In this document: positions 7,199-16,117 of the stretch, in pieces
How the letters are laid out: every line of letters starts with the position of its first letter
Numbering within the stretch: the first letter of the stretch is position 1
Origin: Streptomyces stelliscabiei
Lineage (GTDB): Bacteria > Actinomycetota > Actinomycetes > Streptomycetales > Streptomycetaceae
Assembly (NCBI RefSeq): GCF_014873495.1
Contig: NZ_JADBGF010000001.1
Span: 5,270,001 to 5,334,000, forward strand
Length of the DNA: 64,000 bases
Reading direction: 5' to 3'
Position numbers and translations under genes: made by a program
Notes under the pieces: model-generated
Told to the model about the DNA's origin: nothing
What the model saw: only the letters and a program-made list of their open reading frames with translations
Database searches by the model: none

Positions 7199-8479
7199 TT
7201 ACTTCTTGGACGGGGACTTGGGGCGCTGCTGGCCCTTGCGCTGACCGGACTGGGCCTTGCTGCGACCACCGGTGCCGGGCTTGGGCGAGGCCTTCTTGGC
7301 AGCGGCCGCCGGCTTGGCGTCCTCCGGCTGGTCGGACTTGCTCAGCGAGGTGGGCTCGGACTGCTCGTCGTCGTCGACGCTCTTCGCGCCGCCGGACTGA
7401 CGCTGGGCCTTGCTCTGGCGCTTGGGCTGCTGGCGCTTGGGCGTGCCGGGCGTGGGCGTACCGTCCTCTGCCGTGACCGCGGCGGAGACCTCGCTCTTGA
7501 CCACGGTGCCGTCGGTCTGGGCCGCGAGGCCCTCCTTGCCGAGGCCGGTGATGAACTTCCGCTCGTGCTCGTTGCGATCGCGGCCCTTGGCGACGATGGC
7601 CTTCACGATGGCGCGCTCGCGGCGGTTGCGGGTCTTGCCGTGCCGCGTGACGTGCTTGAAGAGGCGCTCCAGGTAGGCGGCCTGCGCCTTGGAACCCGGG
7701 GTCGGGTTGTTGTGGATGACGTACATCTGCTGGCCCATGGTCCACACGTTGGTGGTCAGCCAGTAGACGAGGACACCGACCGGGAAGTTGATACCGAAGA
7801 CGGCGAACATGACCGGGAAGACGTACATCAGCATCTTCTGCTGCTGCATGAACGGCGTCTTCACCGTGGTGTCGACGTTCTTCGTCATCAACTGGCGCTG
7901 CGTGTAGAACTGCGAGCCCGACATCAGAACGATCATGACCGCAGTCACGATGCGGACCGTGGTCAACGAGGCGTCGAGTGCGGCGACGTCCGCGGAGCTG
8001 TCGGTGAACTTCGCGGCCAGCGGAGCACCGAAGATGTGCGCCTTCTGCGCGCTCTGCAGCAGGCTCTGGTTGATGACACCGATGGTGTCGTTGTTCGCGA
8101 TGCTGTTGAGCACGTGATACAGGGCGAAGAAGAACGGGGACTGCGCCAGGATGGGAAGGCACGAGGAGAGCGGGTTGGTACCCGTCTCCTTGTACAGCTT
8201 CATCATCTCTTCGGACTGACGCTGTTTGTCGTTCTTGTAGCGCTCCTGGATCTTCTTCATCTCGGGCTGGAGCGTCTGCATCGCCCGGGTCGCCTTGATC
8301 TGCTTCACGAAGAGCGGGATCAGGCAGATACGGATCAGGATCACCAGGGACACGATGGACAGGCCCCAGGCCCACCCGGTGTCAGCGCCGAAGAGGGCGC
8401 CGTACACCTTGTGGAACTGGACGATGACCCAGGAGACAGGTGTCGTGATGAAGCTGAAGAGGCTGGCAATCGTGTCCAC
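7199..8479 (-). CDS. yidC: Membrane-protein insertase YidC
   Basis: 426 residues, Gram-positive YidC/Oxa1 type without the large periplasmic domain. About five membrane segments are visible, including an N-terminal one, SIVSLVILIRICLIPLFV with the conserved charged residue in the core, PFFFALYHVL, TVRIVTAVMIVLMSGS, and MYVFPVMFAVFGINFPVGVLVYW. A long Lys/Gln/Arg-rich cytoplasmic tail (about the last 130 residues) is typical of actinobacteria and may touch ribosomes. It inserts membrane proteins alone or with Sec. Confidence 0.97.
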   Translation of the reverse strand: MDTIASLFSFITTPVSWVIVQFHKVYGALFGADTGWAWGLSIVSLVILIRICLIPLFVKQIKATRAMQTLQPEMKKIQERYKNDKQRQSEEMMKLYKETGTNPLSSCLPILAQSPFFFALYHVLNSIANNDTIGVINQSLLQSAQKAHIFGAPLAAKFTDSSADVAALDASLTTVRIVTAVMIVLMSGSQFYTQRQLMTKNVDTTVKTPFMQQQKMLMYVFPVMFAVFGINFPVGVLVYWLTTNVWTMGQQMYVIHNNPTPGSKAQAAYLERLFKHVTRHGKTRNRRERAIVKAIVAKGRDRNEHERKFITGLGKEGLAAQTDGTVVKSEVSAAVTAEDGTPTPGTPKRQQPKRQSKAQRQSGGAKSVDDDEQSEPTSLSKSDQPEDAKPAAAAKKASPKPGTGGRSKAQSGQRKGQQRPKSPSKK

Positions 8480-8482
8480 TAA

Positions 8483-8836
8483 TCATGCTCCTTGGGCATG
8501 GGACGGGCTCTCGGCGGCCGGGCTCGAAGGAACGTGCCCCTCGGTGGCCGGTTCGGCGGCGGAGGACCCGCCCTTGCGTGCGCGCCACGTGCCACGCACC
8601 ATCTCGTGCCACCGTGGACGCTTGCGCGGCGGGACGTGGTCCACACCGCCGAGCGACCACGGATTGCACCGCAGGATGCGCCAGGCGGTGAGTGCCGTTC
8701 CCTTGATCGCACCGTGCCGGTCGATGGCCGTGTAGCCGTAGTGGGAGCACGACGGGTAGTACTTGCACACCGGCCCGAGCAGTGGACTGATCGTCCACTG
8801 GTACAGCTTGATCAGCGCCAGCAGCGGGTACTTCAT
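8483..8836 (-). CDS. yidD: Membrane protein insertion efficiency factor YidD
   Basis: 117 residues. The family core is clear: LIKLYQWTISPLLGPVCKYY, then PSCSHYGYTAIDRHGAIKG and LTAWRILRCNPWSLGGVDHVP. The C-terminal 35 residues are a variable tail. It overlaps rnpA by 4 bp and precedes yidC by 3 bp, so rnpA-yidD-yidC are translationally coupled. It helps YidC-dependent insertion. Confidence 0.96.
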   Translation of the reverse strand: MKYPLLALIKLYQWTISPLLGPVCKYYPSCSHYGYTAIDRHGAIKGTALTAWRILRCNPWSLGGVDHVPPRKRPRWHEMVRGTWRARKGGSSAAEPATEGHVPSSPAAESPSHAQGA

Positions 8837-9204
8837 CGCGCGCCCCCTCCCAGCAGCCGCCCCAGGGCGGCATCCAGGTCTTGGGCCAGTTGTACGTGGT
8901 CGGCGTCACCCGCTCCGGGCAGCGCTCGTACTACTACCAGGCTACCGGGGGGCAACAGGGCGACTCGATCGCGCATCAGATGGCGAAGTCTGCGCTTCAC
9001 CCTGTTACGGACGACCGAGCCACCGACGGCTTTGCTCACGACGAAACCCGCACGCGTCGGGGGAGCGCTCTCCCCAGGCGCGTGCGGGTCCGTGGCACCG
9101 CTACGTAGGTGAACGACGAGGAGTGGGCGGCCGGCCCGGCGTCCTCGTCGTACCGCGGTCGCGAAGTCCTCGCGCCGCCTCAGCCGATGCTCGGTAGGCA
9201 GCAC
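8833..9204 (-). CDS. rnpA: Ribonuclease P protein component
   Basis: 123 residues, basic. Family signatures are RLRRREDFATAVRRG at the N-terminus and the RNR box VVRNRVKRRLRHLMRD near residues 70-85. It binds RNase P RNA and supports 5' maturation of tRNAs. GTG start at 9204. It follows rpmH after 21 bp. Confidence 0.96.
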   Translation of the reverse strand: MLPTEHRLRRREDFATAVRRGRRAGRPLLVVHLRSGATDPHAPGESAPPTRAGFVVSKAVGGSVVRNRVKRRLRHLMRDRVALLPPGSLVVVRALPGAGDADHVQLAQDLDAALGRLLGGGAR

Positions 9205-9225
9205 GACGTCATGACCTGATCGGGA

Positions 9226-9363
9226 TCAGGCGGACAGGCTGGCGCGACCCTTGCTGCGACGGTTCGCGAGAATCGCGCGACCGGCACGGGTACGCATCCG
9301 CAGGCGGAAGCCGTGGGTCTTGGCGCGACGACGGTTGTTCGGCTGGAAGGTGCGCTTGCTCAC
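9226..9363 (-). CDS. rpmH: 50S ribosomal protein L34
   Basis: 45-residue protein, too short for most ORF lists. It reads MSKRTFQPNNRRRAKTHGF and on through RTRAGRAILANRRSKGR to LSA. This is the full family consensus. Start is GTG at 9363. It is the first gene of the minus-strand rpmH-rnpA-yidD-yidC-jag-rsmG cluster, divergent from dnaA. Confidence 0.98.
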   Translation of the reverse strand: MSKRTFQPNNRRRAKTHGFRLRMRTRAGRAILANRRSKGRASLSA

Positions 9364-9780
9364 TCGGGGGCTCCAGAAAGAAATCGGTGTTTGCGGGTGC
9401 CGTCCTGGCTGTCACCGTGCGCCCACGAGTAGCTCGTATAAACGCCCGAGTGCACCGCTGTCCGATCACCTGACGCGATCTGTGCCCATCGGAGGCAGGC
9501 GGCAGCAGCCATCGACAACTCGACCTGGTTACGGTACGCGCGGCTACGCCATCCGGTCAAACCGGAGGTCGCAGGGAGACACTATCCACAGGCTGGGGAC
9601 AACAACTTGAACCGTACCGGTCGCCGTGACTACCGTGACTGAACTCCGATTCGTTCCTTTTCCTTTGGCTGCTGGGACCCGACCCACCCATCAGCTCCTC
9701 GTCTCGAGTGCTCCACCCGAGTTCCGAACCGACCTGTCCCTGAACCACACGTTCGTGGGACCTGTGAGAGAGCGTGCCCT
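9364..9780. promoter_or_regulatory. Divergent rpmH/dnaA promoter region with two DnaA boxes
   Basis: No gene is supported in this 417-bp interval. Two DnaA-box-like 9-mers face each other: CTATCCACA (9582-9590) and TGGGGACAA (9594-9602, reverse of TTGTCCCCA), 3 bp apart and about 180 bp before dnaA. A box pair in the dnaA promoter fits the known autoregulation of dnaA in Streptomyces. Exact -10/-35 elements are not clear. Confidence 0.7.
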
Positions 9781-11778
9781 GTGGCTGACGTACCTGCCGA
9801 TCTTGCCGCAGTGTGGCCACGAGTACTGGAGAAGCTCCTCGGTGAGGGCCATGGTCAGGGCGTCGAGGTGAAGGACGAGCGCTGGATCAAGCGCTGCCAG
9901 CCCCTCGCCCTGGTCGCGGACACGGCGCTTCTCGCCGTCCCGAACGAGTTCGCCAAGGGCGTACTGGAAGGCCGTCTCGCGCCGATCGTCAGCGAGACCC
10001 TGAGCCGGGAGTGCGGCCGCCCGATCCGTATCGCGATCACCGTCGACAGTTCCGTCGGCGAGCAGCCCCCGCCGGTCCAGCACCGCTTCGAGGAACCGGA
10101 GCCGCCTTCCGTCCCGGCCCAGAACCGCGACGGCTACGAGGGCAGGACCGCCTACGACGGCCAGGGCCGCGACGCGCGCGGTGGGTACGACAACCAGAAC
10201 CCGTACGACAATCAGAACCCGTACGAGAAGCGGAACGGATACGACGGCCAGGCCCGCGCCCCCTACGAGGGGTACGGCCGTCACCGGGCCGAGGACCGTG
10301 GTCCCGGACGCGGCGAGCAGATGGGCGGCGGGCCCGGCGACCAGTTGCCGCCGCCCCGCTCGGAGCACCCCGCCGGCCGCTCGGACCAGCTTCCGACCGC
10401 GCGCCCCGCATATCCGTCCGAGTACCAGCGCCCCGAGCCGGGCGCCTGGCCGCGACCGTCACAGGACGACTACGGCTGGCAGCAGCAACGGCTCGGATTC
10501 CCGGAACGGGATCCGTACGCCTCGCCGTCGTCGGACTACCGCTCGCAGTCGAGCGACCGGCCGCCGTACGACCAGCACCGCGGCGACTACGACCGGCCGA
10601 ACGCCGACTCCGACTATCGCCAGGACCGGCGTGAGCTTCCCGATCCGCCGCCTGGCTCCGGCCATGTCCACCGGGGCGGCCCGGCGAGCAGCGCGCCCGG
10701 CCCGCTGGCGGCGCAGCCCGCGCCGGCGTCCGGCCCCGGGGAGCCGACGGCACGCCTGAACCCGAAGTACCTCTTCGACACCTTCGTCATCGGTGCCTCG
10801 AACCGTTTCGCGCACGCGGCCGCGGTGGCCGTCGCCGAGGCTCCGGCCAAGGCGTACAACCCCCTCTTCATCTACGGGGAGTCCGGACTCGGCAAGACGC
10901 ACCTGCTGCACGCGATCGGGCACTACGCGCGCAGCCTCTACCCGGGCACGCGGGTGCGGTACGTGAGCTCGGAGGAGTTCACCAACGAGTTCATCAACTC
11001 CATCCGCGACGGCAAGGGCGACAGCTTCCGCAAGCGGTACCGGGAGATGGACATCCTGCTCGTGGACGACATCCAGTTCCTGGCGGACAAGGAGTCGACG
11101 CAGGAGGAGTTCTTCCACACCTTCAATACGCTCCACAACGCGAACAAGCAGATCGTCCTCTCCAGCGACCGGCCGCCCAAGCAGCTGGTGACACTGGAGG
11201 ACCGGCTGCGGAACCGTTTCGAGTGGGGTCTGATCACCGACGTCCAGCCGCCCGAGCTGGAGACGCGGATCGCGATCCTCCGCAAGAAGGCGGTGCAGGA
11301 ACAGCTCAACGCCCCGCCGGAGGTGCTGGAGTTCATCGCGTCCCGCATCTCGCGCAACATCCGTGAGCTGGAGGGCGCGCTGATCCGGGTGACGGCGTTC
11401 GCGTCGCTCAACCGGCAGCCGGTGGACCTGGGGCTGACGGAGATCGTCCTCAAGGATCTGATCCCGGGCGGCGAGAACGCCTCCCCCGAGATCACGGCCA
11501 CCGCGATCATGGGCGCTACGGCCGACTACTTCGGGCTCACGGTCGAGGACCTGTGCGGCACCTCGCGCGGCCGCGCCCTGGTGACCGCCCGGCAGATCGC
11601 CATGTACCTGTGCCGGGAGCTGACCGACCTGTCGCTGCCCAAGATCGGCGCGCAGTTCGGCAACCGTGACCACACCACCGTCATGCACGCCGACCGCAAG
11701 ATCCGCGCACTGATGGCGGAGAGGCGCTCCATCTACAACCAGGTGACGGAGCTGACGAACCGCATCAAGAACGGCTGA
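9781..11778 (+). CDS. dnaA: Replication initiator DnaA
   Basis: 665 residues, longer than the usual ~450 because domain II (about residues 95-330) is a huge Tyr/Gln/Asn/Pro/Arg-rich linker with short repeats such as YDNQNPYDNQNPYEK. This is a hallmark of Streptomyces. Domain I is at the N-terminus. AAA+ domain III has Walker A GESGLGKT (about 366-373) and Walker B ILLVDDIQFL (about 424). Domain IV carries the DnaA-box signature DHTTVMHADRKI (about 631). GTG start. It binds the boxes of oriC immediately downstream. Confidence 0.98.
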   Translation: MADVPADLAAVWPRVLEKLLGEGHGQGVEVKDERWIKRCQPLALVADTALLAVPNEFAKGVLEGRLAPIVSETLSRECGRPIRIAITVDSSVGEQPPPVQHRFEEPEPPSVPAQNRDGYEGRTAYDGQGRDARGGYDNQNPYDNQNPYEKRNGYDGQARAPYEGYGRHRAEDRGPGRGEQMGGGPGDQLPPPRSEHPAGRSDQLPTARPAYPSEYQRPEPGAWPRPSQDDYGWQQQRLGFPERDPYASPSSDYRSQSSDRPPYDQHRGDYDRPNADSDYRQDRRELPDPPPGSGHVHRGGPASSAPGPLAAQPAPASGPGEPTARLNPKYLFDTFVIGASNRFAHAAAVAVAEAPAKAYNPLFIYGESGLGKTHLLHAIGHYARSLYPGTRVRYVSSEEFTNEFINSIRDGKGDSFRKRYREMDILLVDDIQFLADKESTQEEFFHTFNTLHNANKQIVLSSDRPPKQLVTLEDRLRNRFEWGLITDVQPPELETRIAILRKKAVQEQLNAPPEVLEFIASRISRNIRELEGALIRVTAFASLNRQPVDLGLTEIVLKDLIPGGENASPEITATAIMGATADYFGLTVEDLCGTSRGRALVTARQIAMYLCRELTDLSLPKIGAQFGNRDHTTVMHADRKIRALMAERRSIYNQVTELTNRIKNG

Positions 11779-11797
11779 CACAGGGCCGTCGTACGAC

Positions 11798-11839
11798 GCC
11801 GAGGGCGCCCCGGGACGAGTTCCCGAGGGCGCCTTCGGC
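11798..11839 (+). terminator. Hairpin after dnaA
   Basis: 12-bp stem with one G-U pair (11798-11809 with 11828-11839; arm GCCGAGGGCGCC), with a further small inner stem, 19 bp after the dnaA stop. Confidence 0.7.
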
Positions 11840-11846
11840 GTTCCGA

Positions 11847-11888
11847 GGGGTCTCGGGCCGTCGCCGGGGGGTCTCGGGCCGTCGCCGG
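11847..11888. repeat. 21-bp tandem direct repeat, two copies
   Basis: A 21-base unit reading GGGGTCTCGGGCC followed by GTCGCCGG occurs twice head to tail between the dnaA terminator and the first DnaA boxes. Role unknown. Confidence 0.75.
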
Positions 11889-12680
11889 ACCGACATCGGG
11901 TGTTCGAATACCAGCCGCGTTACGGCCTCCCTCCACAGATTCGGGAACTTTCTTCCGTCCACACCCTGGGGACCGGGAAGTTATGCAGATCGTGTCCACA
12001 GGGGCGACTGTTGAGGGATCATCAGGCCAGGTCAGTCCCCTGTGGATTCGTGGACGAAAGATGTCCACAGGCTGTGGACGAAGTGGTGATCCACAGACTG
12101 TGGACGGGGTTGTCCACCGACGGCCCACAGGCTGAGCCGTGTTGTCCCCAGTGATCGACGGCTTCTCCACATGCCTGTCCACTGTTCGGCAAGCCAACGC
12201 GCCTCCTCACTGTGTCGAGTGAAAGGCGTCACACGAAGTTGCCTGGTTGGGCTGTGGGAAAGACGGGTAAACCTGGGGACGCCGTTGGGGAGAAGTGCCC
12301 CGAGGCTGTGCACGGTGTGTGCAGAACTTTCCGTTCTCCACAGACACCCCCGGTTGTCCACCGCCTCCGCCCACAGGCCCGGTGGACAAAATTTGCCGTC
12401 TGAGCTGCGAAAACGGGGTTATCCACGGTTTCCACAGGCCCTACTACTACTCCCAACTAGAGAGAGCTGGGAATCCGTTTCGAAGTGGGTCCTGTGCACA
12501 ACTCGCTCCGAGCTGCCTGACCGCGCCTCGTCACGACTTGACCCCGAGAGGCTCCGAGTGTCAGTGGTGTGCGTCAGACTGGTCCCCGGTGTCCTTCCCG
12601 TCACAGGGACCACCGACACCGAGACAGACGACGAAGCCAGGCAGGGCGAGAAGCGCCGGCAACAGCAGGAGGCGGCAACA

Positions 12681-13811
12681 GTGAAGATCCGGGTGGAACG
12701 CGACGTACTCGCGGAGGCCGTGGCCTGGGCGGCGCGCAGCCTCCCGGCCCGGCCGCCGGCGCCTGTCCTCGCCGGCCTCCTTCTGAAGGCCGAGGAAGGC
12801 CAGCTGAGCCTCTCCGGCTTCGACTACGAGGTCTCCGCCCGGGTCTCCGTGGAGGCGGAGGTCGACGAGGAGGGCACGGTGCTCGTCTCCGGCCGACTGC
12901 TCGCCGACATCTGCCGTGCCCTTCCCAACCGCCCGGTGGAGATCTCCACAGACGGTGTACGGGCCACGGTGGTCTGCGGCTCCTCGCGCTTCACACTCCA
13001 CACACTGCCTGTGGAGGAATACCCGACCCTGCCGCAGATGCCGAACGCCACGGGCACCGTTCCCGGTGAGGTCTTCGCCTCCGCCGCCGCGCAGGTGGCC
13101 ATCGCCGCCGGGCGCGACGACACGCTGCCCGTCCTCACCGGTGTGCGCATCGAGATCGAGGGCGACACGGTCACGCTGGCCTCCACCGACCGCTACCGCT
13201 TCGCGGTCCGCGAGTTCCTGTGGAAGCCGGAGAACCCCGAGGCGTCCGCGGTCGCCCTGGTGCCCGCCAAGACGCTCCTGGACACCGCCAAGGCCCTCAC
13301 GAGCGGCGACAGCGTCATCCTGGCGCTCTCCGGTTCCGGCTCGGGCGAAGGCCTGATCGGCTTCGAGGGCGCGGGCCGGCGTACGACCACGCGGCTGCTG
13401 GAGGGCGACCTCCCGAAGTACCGCACGCTGTTCCCGACGGAGTTCAACAGCGTGGCCGTCATCGAGACCGCCCCCTTCGTCGAGGCCGTCAAGCGCGTCG
13501 CCCTGGTCGCCGAGCGGAACACCCCGGTGCGGCTGAGCTTCGAGCAGGGTGTGCTGATCCTGGAGGCCGGCTCCAGCGACGACGCACAGGCTGTGGAGAG
13601 GGTCGACGCCCAGCTGGAGGGTGACGACATCTCGATCGCCTTCAACCCGACGTTCCTGCTGGACGGCCTGAGCGCCATCGACTCCCCGGTCGCCCAGCTG
13701 TCGTTCACCACGTCCACCAAGCCCGCGCTGCTCAGCGGCAAGCCGGCGGTGGACGCTGAGGCGGACGAGGCCTACAAGTACCTGATCATGCCGGTGCGAC
13801 TCAGCGGCTGA
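12681..13811 (+). CDS. dnaN: DNA polymerase III sliding clamp, beta subunit
   Basis: 376 residues, the usual length, made of three clamp repeats. Recognisable pieces are VLAGLLLKAEEGQLSLSGFDYE, ALPNRPVEISTDG, YPTLPQMP, and the C-terminal YKYLIMPVRLSG. GTG at 12681 is preceded by CAGGAGG at 12666-12672; the much longer open frame back to 12171 lies inside oriC and is not coding. It tethers DNA polymerase to DNA. Confidence 0.97.
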   Translation: MKIRVERDVLAEAVAWAARSLPARPPAPVLAGLLLKAEEGQLSLSGFDYEVSARVSVEAEVDEEGTVLVSGRLLADICRALPNRPVEISTDGVRATVVCGSSRFTLHTLPVEEYPTLPQMPNATGTVPGEVFASAAAQVAIAAGRDDTLPVLTGVRIEIEGDTVTLASTDRYRFAVREFLWKPENPEASAVALVPAKTLLDTAKALTSGDSVILALSGSGSGEGLIGFEGAGRRTTTRLLEGDLPKYRTLFPTEFNSVAVIETAPFVEAVKRVALVAERNTPVRLSFEQGVLILEAGSSDDAQAVERVDAQLEGDDISIAFNPTFLLDGLSAIDSPVAQLSFTTSTKPALLSGKPAVDAEADEAYKYLIMPVRLSG

Positions 13812-13836
13812 CCGGCGGACACCGCCGACGGCTCGG

Positions 13837-13862
13837 CCGCGGCGGTGCCCCTACCGCCGCGG
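13837..13862 (+). terminator. GC-rich hairpin after dnaN
   Basis: Perfect 10-bp stem (CCGCGGCGGT and its complement) with a 6-base loop, 25 bp beyond the dnaN stop. No T-tract. Confidence 0.55.
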
Positions 13863-14015
13863 GCCGGGCGGAGCGGTGGGCACTCAGTGCGAAGCCGCAG
13901 GTCGGGGGCCACTTATGAGCGGGTATGCCCACAGGTGTGCGTGAGCGTCCGGGTCTAGGCTCGTGGGTGGGTACGCAAGTGCCCTCATGCCACGTCGCAA
14001 CCTAAGGAACAACTG

Positions 14016-14891
14016 ATGGAGCTCGGTCTCGTCGGCCTCGGCAAGATGGGCGGGAACATGCGCGAGCGGATCCGCCGCGCAGGCCACACCGTCATCGGAT
14101 ACGACCGGAACCCGGATCTCGCCGATGTCCACAGTCTCGAGGAGCTTGTGGGCAGGCTCAGCGGCCCGCGGGTCGTGTGGGTGATGGTCCCGGCCGGTGC
14201 GGCCACCCAGTCGACGGTCGACGAGCTGGCGGAGCTGCTCCAGCCCGGTGACGTCGTGGTGGACGGCGGCAACTCCCGCTGGACGGACGACGAGAAGCAC
14301 GCCGAGGAGCTGGCCGCCAAGGGCATCGGCTTCGTCGACTGCGGTGTCTCCGGCGGTGTCTGGGGCCTGGAGAACGGCTACGCGCTGATGTACGGCGGTG
14401 ACGCGGAGAATGTCGCCAAGGTGCAGCCGGTCTTCGACGCGCTGAAGCCCGAGGGCGACCTCGGGGCGGTGCACGCCGGCAAGGTCGGCGCCGGGCACTT
14501 CGCGAAGATGGTCCACAACGGCATCGAGTACGCGATGATGCAGGCGTACGCCGAGGGCTGGGAGCTGCTGGAGAAGGCCGACTCGGTGACGGACGTCCGT
14601 GAGGTCTTCCGTTCCTGGCAGGACGGCACGGTCATCCGTTCCTGGCTGCTCGACCTGGCGGTGAACGCCCTCGACGAGGACGAGCACCTGGACCGGCTCA
14701 AGGGCTACGCGCAGGACTCCGGCGAGGGCCGGTGGACCGTGGAGGCCGCCATCGACCACGCCGTGCCGTTGCCCGCGATCACGGCCTCGCTCTTCGCGCG
14801 GTTCGCGTCGCGCCAGGAGGACTCTCCGCAGATGAAGATGATCGCGGCGCTGCGGAACCAGTTCGGCGGGCACGCGGTCGAGACGAAGTAG
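14016..14891 (+). CDS. gnd: 6-phosphogluconate dehydrogenase (decarboxylating), short form
   Basis: 291 residues, the GntZ/YqeC-like short form rather than the ~470-residue enzyme. The N-terminal Rossmann motif is LVGLGKMGGNMRERI, followed by YDRNPD after the second strand. The substrate motifs are DCGVSGGVWGLENGYALMYGG and the catalytic HFAKMVHNGIEYAMMQAYAEG. It oxidises 6-phosphogluconate to ribulose 5-phosphate. ATG has AAGGAAC upstream. Its place between dnaN and recF is typical of Streptomyces. Confidence 0.94.
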   Translation: MELGLVGLGKMGGNMRERIRRAGHTVIGYDRNPDLADVHSLEELVGRLSGPRVVWVMVPAGAATQSTVDELAELLQPGDVVVDGGNSRWTDDEKHAEELAAKGIGFVDCGVSGGVWGLENGYALMYGGDAENVAKVQPVFDALKPEGDLGAVHAGKVGAGHFAKMVHNGIEYAMMQAYAEGWELLEKADSVTDVREVFRSWQDGTVIRSWLLDLAVNALDEDEHLDRLKGYAQDSGEGRWTVEAAIDHAVPLPAITASLFARFASRQEDSPQMKMIAALRNQFGGHAVETK

Positions 14892-14992
14892 CCCGCGGCA
14901 CCGAAGAGGTAACGAACACCCGAACGTCGACGAGAAGTCGTCCACAGGGCCGCACGGTGGTCCACAACCCTGGGGGAGGTCGGCACCCGACC

Positions 14993-16117
14993 ATGCACGT
15001 CACGCATCTGTCGCTGGCCGACTTCCGCTCGTACGCCCGGGTCGAGGTCCCGCTCGACCCGGGCGTCACCGCGTTCGTGGGTCCCAACGGGCAGGGCAAG
15101 ACGAACCTGGTCGAGGCGGTCGGCTATCTCGCGACCCTGGGCAGCCACCGGGTGTCGTCGGACGCGCCCCTGGTCCGCATGGGCGCCGACCGCGCGGTGA
15201 TCCGGGCCCAGGTGCGGCAGGGCGAGCGGCAGCAGCTGGTCGAGCTGGAGCTGAATCCCGGCCGGGCGAACCGCGCCCGCATCAACAGGTCGTCCCAGGT
15301 CAGGCCGCGCGACGTGCTCGGCATCGTGCGGACGGTGCTGTTCGCTCCGGAGGACCTGGCCCTGGTCAAGGGCGACCCGGGTGAGCGGCGGCGTTTCCTC
15401 GACGAGCTGATCACCGCGCGGACACCGCGCATGGCGGGCGTGCGCTCCGACTACGAGCGGGTGCTCAAGCAGCGCAACACGCTGCTCAAGTCGGCCGCGC
15501 TGGCCCGCAGGCACGGCGGCCGCACCATGGACCTGTCCACGCTCGACGTGTGGGACCAGCACCTCGCGCGCGTGGGCGCCGAACTGCTCGCCCAGCGCCT
15601 GGACCTGGTCGCCGCGATCCAGCCCCTCGCCGACAAGGCCTACGAGCAGCTGGCACCGGGGGGCGGGCCGGTGAGTCTGGAATACAAACCCTCCTCTCCC
15701 GGTCTCGTCGGCCACGCGCGCGAGGAGCTGTACGAGCAGCTGACGGCCGCCCTGGCCGAGAGTCGCAAGCAGGAGATCGAGCGGGGCGTCACCCTGGTGG
15801 GACCCCACCGGGACGATGTGAATCTCAAACTCGGTGAGCTGCCCGCCAAGGGGTACGCCTCGCACGGCGAGTCCTGGTCCTACGCCCTGGCGCTGCGGCT
15901 GGCCTCGTACGATCTGCTGCGGGCCGAGGGGAACGAGCCCGTGCTGATCCTCGACGACGTCTTCGCCGAGCTGGACACCCGTCGGCGGGAGCGGCTGGCG
16001 GAGCTGGTCGCGCCGGGCGAGCAGGTCCTGGTGACCGCCGCGGTCGACGACGACGTACCGGACGTACTGACAGGGACGCGGTACGTCGTGTCCGACGGGA
16101 CGGTGGAGCGCGTATGA
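14993..16117 (+). CDS. recF: DNA replication and repair protein RecF
   Basis: 374 residues. Walker A GPNGQGKTNLVEAV lies near residues 29-42, the ABC signature region and Walker B (LILDDVFAELDTRRRERL) near the C-terminus, giving an SMC-like ABC ATPase. ATG at 14993 is preceded by GGGGGAGG; the frame is open back to 14732 but that part overlaps gnd. RecF loads RecA at gaps with RecO/RecR. Its stop overlaps the next start by 4 bp (ATGA). Confidence 0.96.
   Translation: MHVTHLSLADFRSYARVEVPLDPGVTAFVGPNGQGKTNLVEAVGYLATLGSHRVSSDAPLVRMGADRAVIRAQVRQGERQQLVELELNPGRANRARINRSSQVRPRDVLGIVRTVLFAPEDLALVKGDPGERRRFLDELITARTPRMAGVRSDYERVLKQRNTLLKSAALARRHGGRTMDLSTLDVWDQHLARVGAELLAQRLDLVAAIQPLADKAYEQLAPGGGPVSLEYKPSSPGLVGHAREELYEQLTAALAESRKQEIERGVTLVGPHRDDVNLKLGELPAKGYASHGESWSYALALRLASYDLLRAEGNEPVLILDDVFAELDTRRRERLAELVAPGEQVLVTAAVDDDVPDVLTGTRYVVSDGTVERV

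Larger units (their letters stand above)
11779..12680. other. oriC: Chromosomal origin of replication oriC
   Basis: The 902-bp noncoding interval between dnaA and dnaN is dense in DnaA boxes (Streptomyces consensus TTGTCCACA). Plus-oriented or near-consensus boxes include 11955-11963, 11992-12000, 12061-12069, 12087-12095, 12110-12118, 12142-12150, 12163-12171, 12334-12342, 12354-12362, 12419-12427 and 12428-12436. Reverse boxes include 12041-12049, 12073-12081, 12099-12107, 12381-12389 and a weaker 12493-12501. They form two groups (about 11929-12183 and 12334-12501) separated by about 150 bp. This is the known Streptomyces design of two box clusters. Open frames in the interval are ignored. 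Confidence 0.97.

Noticed and set aside
6752..8482. 576-codon plus-strand open frame rich in Leu/Gly/Arg
   Set aside because: Antisense to the well-supported jag and yidC genes.
12171..12680. In-frame 5' extension of dnaN
   Set aside because: Lies within the DnaA-box clusters of oriC, lacks a ribosome-binding site, and dnaN has a normal start at 12681.
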